Shown here: one piece after another, positions 34,733 to 43,002 of the stretch
How the letters are laid out: each line of letters starts with the position of its first letter
How positions within the stretch are numbered: position 1 is the stretch's first letter
NCBI GenBank assembly: GCA_035513215.1
Contig: DATKCK010000051.1
Span: 1 to 64,000 of the forward strand
Source: DATCZB01 sp035513215
GTDB lineage: Bacteria > Pseudomonadota > Gammaproteobacteria > Steroidobacterales > Rariloculaceae
DNA length: 64,000 nucleotides
Direction of reading: 5' to 3'
Program-made: the position numbers and the translations under genes
The notes under the pieces: model-generated
Told to the model about the DNA's origin: nothing
What the model saw: only the letters and a program-made list of their open reading frames with translations
The model's database searches: none

Positions 34733-35754
34733 ACGAAAATAAAGCCCGCTGCGGCCTGCTCGCCGCCCTGATCGCCACGGGACTTGCCGCCGGCGCGGCG
34801 GCGGCCCAGGAAGTCAATCTCTACACGACGCGGGAGCCGGGTCTGATCGACCCGCTGCTCGAGGCCTTCACGGCCGAGACCGGCATCGAGGTCAACAGCA
34901 TTTTCGTCCGCGACGGTCTCGCCGAGCGCGTCGCGGCGGAAGGCGAGCGCTCGCCGGCCGACCTGCTGATGACCGTCGACTTCGGCAATCTGATCGACCT
35001 CGTCGAGCGCGGCCTGACTCAGCCCGTCGAATCGGGCGCGCTGAACGCCGCCGTGCCGGCCAACCTGCGCGGCGAGGACGGCCAGTGGTTCGCGCTGTCG
35101 ATGCGCGCGCGCGTCGTCTACGCCGACCCGGACCTCGATCTCGACAGCATCACCTACGAAGCGCTCGCCGACGAGCGCTTCAGGGGCTCGCTCTGCATTC
35201 GCTCGGGTCAGCATCCGTACAACACGGCGATGATCGCCGCGCACCTGGCGCATCATGGCGAGGCCGCGACCGCGACCTGGCTCGGCAGGCTCAAAGCCAA
35301 TCTCGCCCGCGCCGCGACGGGTGGCGACCGCGACGTCGCGCGCGACATCATGGGCGGCATCTGCGAAATCGGCGTCGGCAACTCGTACTACGTCGGCCTG
35401 ATGCGTAGCGGCAGAGGCGGTCCCGATCAGGAGCGCTGGGGCGCGGCGATCAAGGTCCTGCTGCCGACTTTCGAGGACGGCGGCACGCACGTCAACATCT
35501 CGGGCGCGGCCGTGGCCCGCTACGCGCCGAACCGCAACGAGGCTGTCCGCCTGCTAGAGTATCTCGTCTCCGACGCGGCGCAGAAGATTTATGCCGAGGC
35601 AAACTACGAGTATCCCGTCACGCAAGGCGCGACGATCGACCCGATCATCGCGGCGCTCGGCGATCTGCGCGTCGACCGCACGCCGCTCGAGGCGATTGCA
35701 CGCCAACGCGATGCGGCGAGCCGGCTCGTCGACCGCGCCGGCTTCGACCAGTGA
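34729..35754 (+). CDS. fbpA: Periplasmic Fe(III)-binding protein
   Basis: 341 aa; overlaps fbpC by 4 nt. Signal peptide to about 26 (GLAAGAAAAQ). EVNLYTTREPGLIDPLLEAF, GIEVNSIFVRDGLAERV and DLLMTVDFGNLIDLVERG match bacterial transferrins (FbpA/FutA). Likely iron-binding tyrosines lie in GVGNSYYVGLM, conserved in the family. Delivers Fe3+ to FbpB/C. Confidence 0.9.
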   Translation: MNENKARCGLLAALIATGLAAGAAAAQEVNLYTTREPGLIDPLLEAFTAETGIEVNSIFVRDGLAERVAAEGERSPADLLMTVDFGNLIDLVERGLTQPVESGALNAAVPANLRGEDGQWFALSMRARVVYADPDLDLDSITYEALADERFRGSLCIRSGQHPYNTAMIAAHLAHHGEAATATWLGRLKANLARAATGGDRDVARDIMGGICEIGVGNSYYVGLMRSGRGGPDQERWGAAIKVLLPTFEDGGTHVNISGAAVARYAPNRNEAVRLLEYLVSDAAQKIYAEANYEYPVTQGATIDPIIAALGDLRVDRTPLEAIARQRDAASRLVDRAGFDQ

Positions 35755-35793
35755 CGGGCGCCGGCGCCGCCAGTCGGCCCTGACCCTGCGGGC

Positions 35794-37479
35794 GTGAGCG
35801 CGGCCGCCGTGACCAAGCGGCCGGCGCGCCAAGCGTCCTGGATCCTCATCGCCGGTATCGCCGCGCTCGCCGTCGCGGCGCCGATCGCGGCGCTCGTCGT
35901 CACGGCCGCGGGCGGTACCGAGGAGCTCTGGAGCGACCTCGTCGCCTACGTGCTGCCGGTCGCCGCGCGCGACACGGCCGTGCTGCTCGCGGGCGTCGGG
36001 ATCGCGACGGCCCTGATCGGCGCAGGCACAGCCTGGCTCGTCGCCGCGCACGAGTTTCCGGGACGCCGCATCTTCGACTGGGCGCTGTTGCTGCCGCTGG
36101 CCGTGCCGACCTACATCGTCGCCTATGCCTATCTCGACGTGCTGCACCCGGTCGGTCCCGTGCAGACCGCGCTGCGGGCGCTCATCGGCGTCGACAGCCC
36201 GCGCGACCTCCAGCTGCCGGACATCCGCTCGATGGGCGGCTGCATCTTCGTGCTCAGCTGCGTCCTCTACCCCTACGTCTACCTGACGACGCGCGCTATG
36301 TTCATGATGCAGGCCGCGAACCTCATCGATGTCGCGCGCACGCTCGGTCATGGGCGGCGCAGGGTCTTTTTCCGCGTCGCGCTGCCGCTGGCGCGTCCGG
36401 CCGTCGCCGTCGGTGTCAGTCTCGTGCTGCTCGAGACGCTGAACGACATCGGCGCGGCGGAGTTTCTCGGCGTTCGCACGCTGACGGTCTCGGTCTACAC
36501 GACGTGGATCACGCGGTCGGACCTGCCGGGCGCGGCCCAGCTCGCGCTCGCGATGCTCGCCGTCGTCGTCTGTGTCGTCGCGCTCGAGCGCTGGGCGCGA
36601 CGGCGGCGCCGTTACGCCAACGACGCCCAGCATCCGCGGCCGCTACCGCGCGGGCGGCTGCGCGGCGCGGGCGGCGCGTTCGCGTCGATAGCCTGCGCGC
36701 TGCCGATCTTCGCGGGCTTCGTCGTGCCGGCCTGGTACCTCGTCGATGCGACGGTCGAGCGCGTGCGTTTCGCCGGCATCCCGACGCGGATTCTGGGCGA
36801 GATCGTCAACACGGTCGCTCTGTCGGCGACCGCGACACTGATCGCCGTCGTGCTCGCGCTTCTCGTCGTGCAGGCCGCGCGCGCCGGGACCGGCGTTCTA
36901 CCGCGCCTCTTTCTGCGCACGGCATCGCTCGGCTATGCGCTGCCGGGCACCGTGCTCGCGATCGGCCTGCTGCCGATCGTGACCGGCATCGAGGCCGCCG
37001 TCGACAGGGCCGCGACCGGTCTCGTCGGCGTCTCGACCGGGCTCTTTCTGCTCGGCTCGGGCGCAGCCGTCGTCTATGCCTATGTCGCGCGTTTTCTCAC
37101 GATCTCCGCCGGCGCGGTCGAGTCCGGCTTCAGCCGCGTCTCGCCGTCGATCGACGCCGCGGCACGCACGCTCGGCGCAAGCACCGGAGGAACGCTATTG
37201 CGCGTGCATCTGCCCTTGCTCCGACCCGCGCTCGTGACGGGCGCGCTGCTCGTCTTCGTCGACTGCATGAAGGAGCTGCCCGCCACGCTGCTCCTGCGGC
37301 CGCTCGGGTTCGAGACGCTCGCGACGCATCTCTACGGCGAGGCGATTCGCGGGACTTACGAGGACGCGGCGATCGCGGCGCTCGCGATCGTCGCCGTCGG
37401 CCTCGTGCCCGTGCTGATCCTCACCCGCGTCGGCACGCGCCCGGCGCAGGCGCAGGCGATCACGCCCGCGGTCATGTGA
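35794..37479 (+). CDS. fbpB: Fe(III) ABC transporter permease (fused two-domain)
   Basis: 561 aa from GTG at 35794. About 12 membrane segments in two halves, each with the EAA loop: ARTLGHGRRRVFFRVALPLARPA-type in the first half and AARTLGASTGGTLLRVHLPL in the second. This duplicated permease is the FbpB arrangement. Follows fbpA by 39 nt and converges on the aldo/keto reductase gene. Confidence 0.9.
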   Translation: MSAAAVTKRPARQASWILIAGIAALAVAAPIAALVVTAAGGTEELWSDLVAYVLPVAARDTAVLLAGVGIATALIGAGTAWLVAAHEFPGRRIFDWALLLPLAVPTYIVAYAYLDVLHPVGPVQTALRALIGVDSPRDLQLPDIRSMGGCIFVLSCVLYPYVYLTTRAMFMMQAANLIDVARTLGHGRRRVFFRVALPLARPAVAVGVSLVLLETLNDIGAAEFLGVRTLTVSVYTTWITRSDLPGAAQLALAMLAVVVCVVALERWARRRRRYANDAQHPRPLPRGRLRGAGGAFASIACALPIFAGFVVPAWYLVDATVERVRFAGIPTRILGEIVNTVALSATATLIAVVLALLVVQAARAGTGVLPRLFLRTASLGYALPGTVLAIGLLPIVTGIEAAVDRAATGLVGVSTGLFLLGSGAAVVYAYVARFLTISAGAVESGFSRVSPSIDAAARTLGASTGGTLLRVHLPLLRPALVTGALLVFVDCMKELPATLLLRPLGFETLATHLYGEAIRGTYEDAAIAALAIVAVGLVPVLILTRVGTRPAQAQAITPAVM

Positions 37480-37528
37480 GTTTTCGGGACCTACACCGGT
37501 CCGGCAGTCGGCCGGCCGGGCGCCTGGC

Positions 37529-38482
37529 TCAGGCTTCCGGCAGCGATTCGATATGCTCGATCATGCGCCGCTGCTCGTCGGCGTCGGGCAAGCGCCCGCG
37601 TGCCGCGTTCGCGTTGTCGGCCATGTGCCCGGGATCGCTGGTGGCCGGCGTCACGACCGTGACATCGGGATGCGCCGCCGCGAACTTGAGGAAGAACTGC
37701 GCCCATGTCTCGGCGCCAAACTCCCGTGCCCAGTCTGGCACTTCGTGACCCGCGACGCGGTCCCAGAGCCTCGTGCGGCCGAAAGGCATGTAGACCATGA
37801 TCGCGATGCCGCGATCGCGCGCGATCGGAAAGAGCTCATCCGCGGCGCTCGTGTTGTCGACGGCATAGTCGATGCCGATGAAGTCGAGCGGCAGCTCGCG
37901 CATGTACCCGGCGAGCGCCTCGTATTGAGGCTTGAACGTCGAGGTGGTGCCGATGTAGCGCACGCGGCCCACTGCCTTGTGCTCCTGCAGGATCGGAAAC
38001 TGCGTGTCCATGTCGGCGATGTTGTGCACCTGAATCAGGTCTATCGGCTCGGGATAGCGCTCGAGCGACTGCTCGACCTGAGCTCTTGCCGCTGCGGGAT
38101 CGGCTGTCCCACCGCCGCCGAAGCCGCGCACGACATTGAGCTTGGTGGCCCAGAAGACGCGGTCCGTGGCACCCATTTCCTGCACGACTCTGCCTGCGAC
38201 TTCCTCGGACGAGCCGTAGCTTGGCGCCGTGTCGAATACGGCCGCCCCGTGCTCGAGCATGGCTTCGAGCACGGCGCGCACGGCGGCCGTGTCCCCATTG
38301 TCCGCGAGATCCTGAAAACTCGCCGAGCTGCCGAGCCCGATGACCGGGAGCATCTCGTCTGTCGACGGGATGGCTTTACCGATGACGGCGCCGCTTTCCT
38401 GCGAGGCCACGAGGCGTGGGGCCAGCGCAAGCGCCGCGCAGGACTGTGCCGTACGCGTAAGGCATTCACGTCGAGTCAACAT
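37529..38482 (-). CDS. Tat-exported aldo/keto reductase
   Basis: 317 aa; ATG at 38482 with AAGGAG 8 nt upstream. N-terminus MLTRRECLTRTAQSCAALAL has a twin-arginine motif, so export folded to the periplasm is likely. AKR tetrad: Asp and Tyr in VFDTAPSYGSSEEVA, Lys in FWATKLN, His in LIQVHNIADM. NADPH-dependent carbonyl reduction is the family activity, but an exported member needs a cofactor-loaded fold; substrate unknown. Confidence 0.83.
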   Translation of the reverse strand: MLTRRECLTRTAQSCAALALAPRLVASQESGAVIGKAIPSTDEMLPVIGLGSSASFQDLADNGDTAAVRAVLEAMLEHGAAVFDTAPSYGSSEEVAGRVVQEMGATDRVFWATKLNVVRGFGGGGTADPAAARAQVEQSLERYPEPIDLIQVHNIADMDTQFPILQEHKAVGRVRYIGTTSTFKPQYEALAGYMRELPLDFIGIDYAVDNTSAADELFPIARDRGIAIMVYMPFGRTRLWDRVAGHEVPDWAREFGAETWAQFFLKFAAAHPDVTVVTPATSDPGHMADNANAARGRLPDADEQRRMIEHIESLPEA

Positions 38483-38568
38483 TGTTTTTCTCCTTCGGCG
38501 AATTGGCCGTGGGTATTGGCGAAGTGTTCTTCCGCAATCGGACCCGGGAACCGCAGGAAAGTTCGCCC

Positions 38569-39219
38569 TTACGCCTCGATGATGCCCTGACGAATCGCAA
38601 GGCGGGTCAACTCGGCCGTCGTGCTCGTGCCGAGCTTGCTCTTGATCTGGCTCGCATAGTTCGCGACCGTCTTTGCGCTCAGCGAAAGCTGCCTGCCGAT
38701 GTCGGCGCTCGTCTCGCCGCTCGCGAGGAGGCAAAAGATCTCGAACTCGCGCGTCGACAGCGCCTGCAGCGTGGCCGAACGGCCGCCGGCTTTCTGAAAC
38801 GCGAGGCGGCGGGCGATGTCTGCATCGAGATAGAGCTTGCCGGCCGCGACCTGCTTCGCCGCGTCGACGAGAGCGTCCGGCGCGCTGCTCTTGGTCAGAT
38901 AGCCTTTGGCGCCAGCGGCGAGCGCGCGCTCAACGAACATCGTGTCCTCGTGCATCGAGAACACGAGGATCTTTGCGTGCTCGTCACGCGAGACGATCCG
39001 GCGAATCGCCTCGAGGCCGCTCATTCCGCGCAAGGACAAGTCCATGATCACGACGTCGGGCGCGCGGTCGATGTAGTGACGGCATGCGACCTCCCCGCTT
39101 TCGGCTTCGGCGACGACCTCGATCTCGTCGCCTTGCTCGAGCAGCAGCTTGTAGCCCGCGCGGACCACGGGGTGGTCGTCGACGAGCAGGGCTCGGATTC
39201 GGGCGCCGTCTTGCGTCAT
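38569..39219 (-). CDS. NarL/FixJ-family response regulator
   Basis: 216 aa. Receiver domain with acidic pair LLVDDHPVVRAG, phosphoacceptor Asp in VVIMDLSLRGMSGLEA and Lys in GAKGYLTKSSAP. The LuxR-type HTH follows: LSTREFEIFCLLASGETSAD, then KTVANYASQIKSKLG. Its start overlaps the sensor kinase stop by 4 nt. Located between fbp and a TonB receptor; its target is not evident. Confidence 0.92.
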   Translation of the reverse strand: MTQDGARIRALLVDDHPVVRAGYKLLLEQGDEIEVVAEAESGEVACRHYIDRAPDVVIMDLSLRGMSGLEAIRRIVSRDEHAKILVFSMHEDTMFVERALAAGAKGYLTKSSAPDALVDAAKQVAAGKLYLDADIARRLAFQKAGGRSATLQALSTREFEIFCLLASGETSADIGRQLSLSAKTVANYASQIKSKLGTSTTAELTRLAIRQGIIEA

Positions 39220-40574
39220 GTCGCAGGCCGCCGCGCCGGCAGCGGCACGTCGATGTGGATCGCGACGCCCTTGCCGGGCGCTGCCTGCAGATCGAGCTTG
39301 CCGCCGAGCGCGTCGGTGCGCTCGCGCATCCCGAGCAAACCGAGCCCGAGCCGCGCGCGCTCCGGCTCGAACCCGGCGCCGTCGTCGCAGATGTCAAGAC
39401 GCAGGCTGCCGGCCGAGGGGCGATCCTCGCGCTCGAGCGAGATGCGAACCTCGCTCGCACTGCTGTGCTTCGCCGCGTTCGTGAGGCTCTCCTGCACGAT
39501 CCGATACACGTTGATCTCGACCCCTTCGCCGAGATCGTCGAACCGCCCCTTCGACGAAAAGTGGCAAAACGAGTCTGGCTGGCGCTCGTTCCAGCCGTCG
39601 ACCAGCTCCTCGAGCGCGGCAACGAGCCCGAACTCGTCGAGCCGAACCGGACGGAGCCTGCGAATCAGCCCGTTCACGGCGGCATAGACGTGCGTGGCGA
39701 CGTCGGCGATCTTCGCAGCCGCCCGGTTTACCTCGTCGTCGTGATCGTTGCGCCGTTTGCCGATCGAAACGGCAACGGCCTTGATCGCGCTGATCGACTG
39801 GCCGAGCTCGTCGTGCAACTCCTGTGCGAGGTGTCTACGCTCGCTCTCTTGTATCGCGAGTGAGCGTTGCGCGAGCTCGCGATTCTCGTCACGGCTGCGC
39901 TCGAGCGCCTCGGCCATGTGATTGAACTGCCTCGACAGCACGGTGAGCTCCGGCAGCTGGAACGACGGCAGCCGCGCGGAGTAATTGCCGTGCTCGATGC
40001 CTTCGAGCGCCGAGGCGACCCGCTCGAGCGGACGCAGCCAGTGCCCGACGGCGACGAAAAACACGGCGTTTGCGATCACTGCGAAAGCGAGCACGAGACC
40101 GAGCACGCCGCGGGCATCGTTCCAGGCCTCGTCGATCTCGTCGGCCGGATCCGTGCGCAGGATGATCTCGGCGCCTCCCGGCACGTCGTGCGCGGCACCG
40201 AGCACCGGCAGGCGGGACTCCATTAGGGGCGGCTCGACGAGACGCGTGAACCATCCGGGCGCGGCTCGGTCCGGGTCGGGCTCGACTCCCGCGAGCGGCG
40301 TTTGCGAGCCGCCTTCGGCCAGCACGATGCGCAAATGGCGAATCCCTTCGAGCCCTTCGAGCCGCGCGAGCAGGCGCGCGCGCGCGGCGGACTGGGCAGC
40401 CCCATCCGCCTCGGTCGCGGCCACGTCGAGCAGCTGCATGGTCAGATTCGCGGCGGACTGGATCTCGTCGAATACGGCCCGCCGGGCGTTGTGGATCACG
40501 AGGACCGTGCCGAGCGAAAGGATCGCCAGCGACAGCAACGAGACGAGCAGATTCAGCCGGAACCGCAGGCTCAT
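39216..40574 (-). CDS. Sensor histidine kinase, NarX/UhpB type (HisKA_3)
   Basis: 452 aa. Two membrane segments (about 8-30 and about 150-170) flank a periplasmic sensor of about 120 residues, followed by a HAMP region (LRPLERVASALEGIEHGNYS). HisKA_3 phosphoacceptor His in HLAQELHDELGQSISAIKAV; ATPase with DICDDGAGFEPERARLGLGL and G2-box GLLGMRERTDALGG. Cognate partner of the overlapping NarL-type regulator. Signal unknown. Confidence 0.9.
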   Translation of the reverse strand: MSLRFRLNLLVSLLSLAILSLGTVLVIHNARRAVFDEIQSAANLTMQLLDVAATEADGAAQSAARARLLARLEGLEGIRHLRIVLAEGGSQTPLAGVEPDPDRAAPGWFTRLVEPPLMESRLPVLGAAHDVPGGAEIILRTDPADEIDEAWNDARGVLGLVLAFAVIANAVFFVAVGHWLRPLERVASALEGIEHGNYSARLPSFQLPELTVLSRQFNHMAEALERSRDENRELAQRSLAIQESERRHLAQELHDELGQSISAIKAVAVSIGKRRNDHDDEVNRAAAKIADVATHVYAAVNGLIRRLRPVRLDEFGLVAALEELVDGWNERQPDSFCHFSSKGRFDDLGEGVEINVYRIVQESLTNAAKHSSASEVRISLEREDRPSAGSLRLDICDDGAGFEPERARLGLGLLGMRERTDALGGKLDLQAAPGKGVAIHIDVPLPARRPAT

Positions 40575-40637
40575 CGGCGCTCGCCATCGAGCCGCGGATC
40601 GACGCCCGGAGCTTTCGGCCTCGGGCGCCGTGACGCG

Positions 40638-42800
40638 TTAGAACTGTATTCTGGCGCCTGCGACGATCGTTCGCTCGGCGCCCGGCCGCAATCCGTTCTC
40701 CACATCGGTGATATACAACTTGTCCGTCAGGTTGCGGCCTTGCAGCCAGACCGTCGTGTTGCCCCCCGGCAGTCGGTAGCTGACGCGCGCCGACAACAGC
40801 GTGCGGCTCGGCACGCGTCCGACGACGATCGGCTCGCGAACGCTGAAGTCGTCGTCCCGCGCGAGCGGCGCGAGGTCGTCCTCGTCGACCAGCGTCAGCG
40901 TCTCCGTGTTCGTCACGTCGGTGTAAAAAGCCCCGAGATGACTCACGGTGCCGCTGAAGTGCCAACCCGACGGATGCTCGTACCCGAGCGTCATGCTCCC
41001 CGACTGCCGCGGAATTTCCGGCACGTTCCTGCCGTTCAGCGGCCCGCCATCAAACTCCGCGTTCGTATAATTGTACGCGAGCTCGAGAAACATGTTGCCT
41101 GCCGCGGCCGGATCCTCGGCCGAGTCGAGACGGAGCCCCAGATCGAGGCCCCGGGCGGTCGAGTCGCCGGAGTTCAGCGTCACGTTCAGGCCGTCGATCG
41201 TGAAGGCCTGGCGGACCAGCGTGTTCTCGAGCCAGTTAGAGAAGACCGCGGCCTCGTAGCGGACCCGGGAGCCGAGCGTCGAGCGGACGCCCAGTTGGGC
41301 GTTCACGCCGACCTCGGGCAGCAGCGGGAAGTCTTCAGCCGTGCGCGCGAGTGCCGGTGAATAGCCGCGCTGCAGCCCGCCGAAGACCTGCGCGGCCGAA
41401 ATACCGGTATACAGGACCGTAACCCCGGGGAGCAGAATCGAGTTTCGGTCCCGCTCCTTGGGGCCGTGCGGGCCGGGATCGAGCGGTAACGCCAGGCGAA
41501 TCTTGCTTTGCGTGAACTCCTCGGCCCGCAACCCGGGAGTTACGACCCAGTCGCCGAGATCGATGACGTCCTGCACGAAGACCGACACGGCCTGCGCCTC
41601 GTAATGCTCGAGCCGAATCAGCGCGCCGCGATCGTTCTCGGAGATCACATAGCCGCCGTCAGCCCGGTTGCGCATATCGTCGAACACGTGATCCTCGGCG
41701 CGCAGACCCCATTGAAGAGTATGCGGACCGCTCGTGGCGAGCTCCATTCGCGTCTCGATGCCGTACGTGCGGTAGTGCCTGTTGCGGCTCTCCATGCGCC
41801 CCGTTACGCCGGGCTCGAACGGGTTTTCCGGCACGATGTCCGGCAGCGCCGCGATCGGCGAGTCGCCTGGCACGACGGTGAAGCGCGGCCGGTCGACGTC
41901 GGTGGCGAACAGTTTCGTCGAGATGGAGAGATTTGCTCCGATGTCCACCTCGTACGCGATGTCCGCTTTGCGATAGTTCAAGGCGAACGTGTTGTGCTCC
42001 TGCCCGAAGCGGCCGCCCTTCGTGCGCGGCGCGACGGCGAACTCGGCCGGCGTCAGGTTGCTTTCGTCATAGTCGGAGCGCTCTCTGAAGTACGTGAACG
42101 AGAAGTCGAGACTCCGCGCATCGTCGATCTGCCAGGCGAGGCTGCCGTAGATGTCGTCGAAGCGCGTTTCCTCGATATCGAAGCTGCCGTCGGCGTCCAT
42201 GCCCGTGTATGCGCCGACCAGACCGACCGAGCCGACCGTGCGGCGATGCATGACATGCCGCCTCAGCGTATCCAGCGTGCCGGCCGTGAGTTCGACCACG
42301 GTCTCGGGCACGGCCGTCGCGCGTTTGTTGCGGAAATTCACGATGCCGTGGTTGTTCAGCGGGCCGTGAACGATCTGGCCGGACGCCTTCAGGACGTCGA
42401 TCGATTCGAGCCGCTCCATCGGCGGCGTGTAGTGCGCGCTCGAGTCGAGGTATGTCGATGCGTTGATCGGCGTTCCGTCCTCGAGCAGCAAGGTCTTACG
42501 CGAACGGCGCGGCGGCGCCCCGCGTATGCCGATCCCGCTGCGGCGCGCGGCAGCGTCGTCGTCGATCGTGCGCACGCCGGGCACGAAGTCGAGTGCGTCG
42601 TGCAGCGTGTAGGGGCGCATCGCGCGTATCTGCTCGTCCGTGAGCCTCGCTGCGGCGCCGGGAACGAGGCCGACGTCCCGTGGCATGATCTCGCGCACGT
42701 AGATAGTCGGCACCTCGTCGTCCCCCTGCGCGCCGGCTGAAGGCGCATAGCCGGAGGAGAATGCTGCGACGAACGGGAGCAGAAAGATGGGCTTCCTCAT
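40638..42800 (-). CDS. TonB-dependent outer-membrane receptor
   Basis: 720 aa; ATG at 42800 is preferred to 42836 because it begins the signal peptide (MRKPIFLLPFVAAFSSGYA) and has AAGGAAG upstream. Plug: MRPYTLHDALDFVPGVRTID, RSGIGIRGAPPR, LEDGTPI, MERLESIDVLKASG. Barrel strands follow, ending in terminal Phe (IVAGARIQF). The plug resembles siderophore/ferric-citrate receptors, in line with fbp nearby, but the ligand cannot be read from sequence. Confidence 0.85.
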   Translation of the reverse strand: MRKPIFLLPFVAAFSSGYAPSAGAQGDDEVPTIYVREIMPRDVGLVPGAAARLTDEQIRAMRPYTLHDALDFVPGVRTIDDDAAARRSGIGIRGAPPRRSRKTLLLEDGTPINASTYLDSSAHYTPPMERLESIDVLKASGQIVHGPLNNHGIVNFRNKRATAVPETVVELTAGTLDTLRRHVMHRRTVGSVGLVGAYTGMDADGSFDIEETRFDDIYGSLAWQIDDARSLDFSFTYFRERSDYDESNLTPAEFAVAPRTKGGRFGQEHNTFALNYRKADIAYEVDIGANLSISTKLFATDVDRPRFTVVPGDSPIAALPDIVPENPFEPGVTGRMESRNRHYRTYGIETRMELATSGPHTLQWGLRAEDHVFDDMRNRADGGYVISENDRGALIRLEHYEAQAVSVFVQDVIDLGDWVVTPGLRAEEFTQSKIRLALPLDPGPHGPKERDRNSILLPGVTVLYTGISAAQVFGGLQRGYSPALARTAEDFPLLPEVGVNAQLGVRSTLGSRVRYEAAVFSNWLENTLVRQAFTIDGLNVTLNSGDSTARGLDLGLRLDSAEDPAAAGNMFLELAYNYTNAEFDGGPLNGRNVPEIPRQSGSMTLGYEHPSGWHFSGTVSHLGAFYTDVTNTETLTLVDEDDLAPLARDDDFSVREPIVVGRVPSRTLLSARVSYRLPGGNTTVWLQGRNLTDKLYITDVENGLRPGAERTIVAGARIQF

Positions 42801-42860
42801 ATGATCGTCTTCCTTGGTGTAGCCGGCGAAGGACATGACGATAAGAAGCGGATTCGGTCG

Positions 42861-42892
42861 CGAAGAAAACGTCCCGCGACACTATCGGGACG
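42861..42892 (-). terminator. Intrinsic terminator after the pepF operon
   Basis: Reading the minus strand, CGTCCCG and CGGGACG form a 7-bp stem around a 9-nt loop, followed at once by TTTTCTTC. It lies 110 nt after the pepF stop and ahead of the TonB receptor gene. Two further short hairpins (42895-42914 and 42916-42932) lie between it and pepF. Confidence 0.6.
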
Positions 42893-43002
42893 AGTTCCCG
42901 GCGGATCGCGGGAATTGTTCCCTTGAGGAACAGCGGCGGCGGCCAAGTTTTCGGAACCTACCGCGCTCGAACGTCAGTAGCGATGGCCGGGCAATCCCTG
43001 CG

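Noticed and set aside
40603..40627. CGCCCG...CGGGCG hairpin after the TonB receptor gene
   Set aside because: Short imperfect stem, no T-run on the transcribed strand; not called a terminator.
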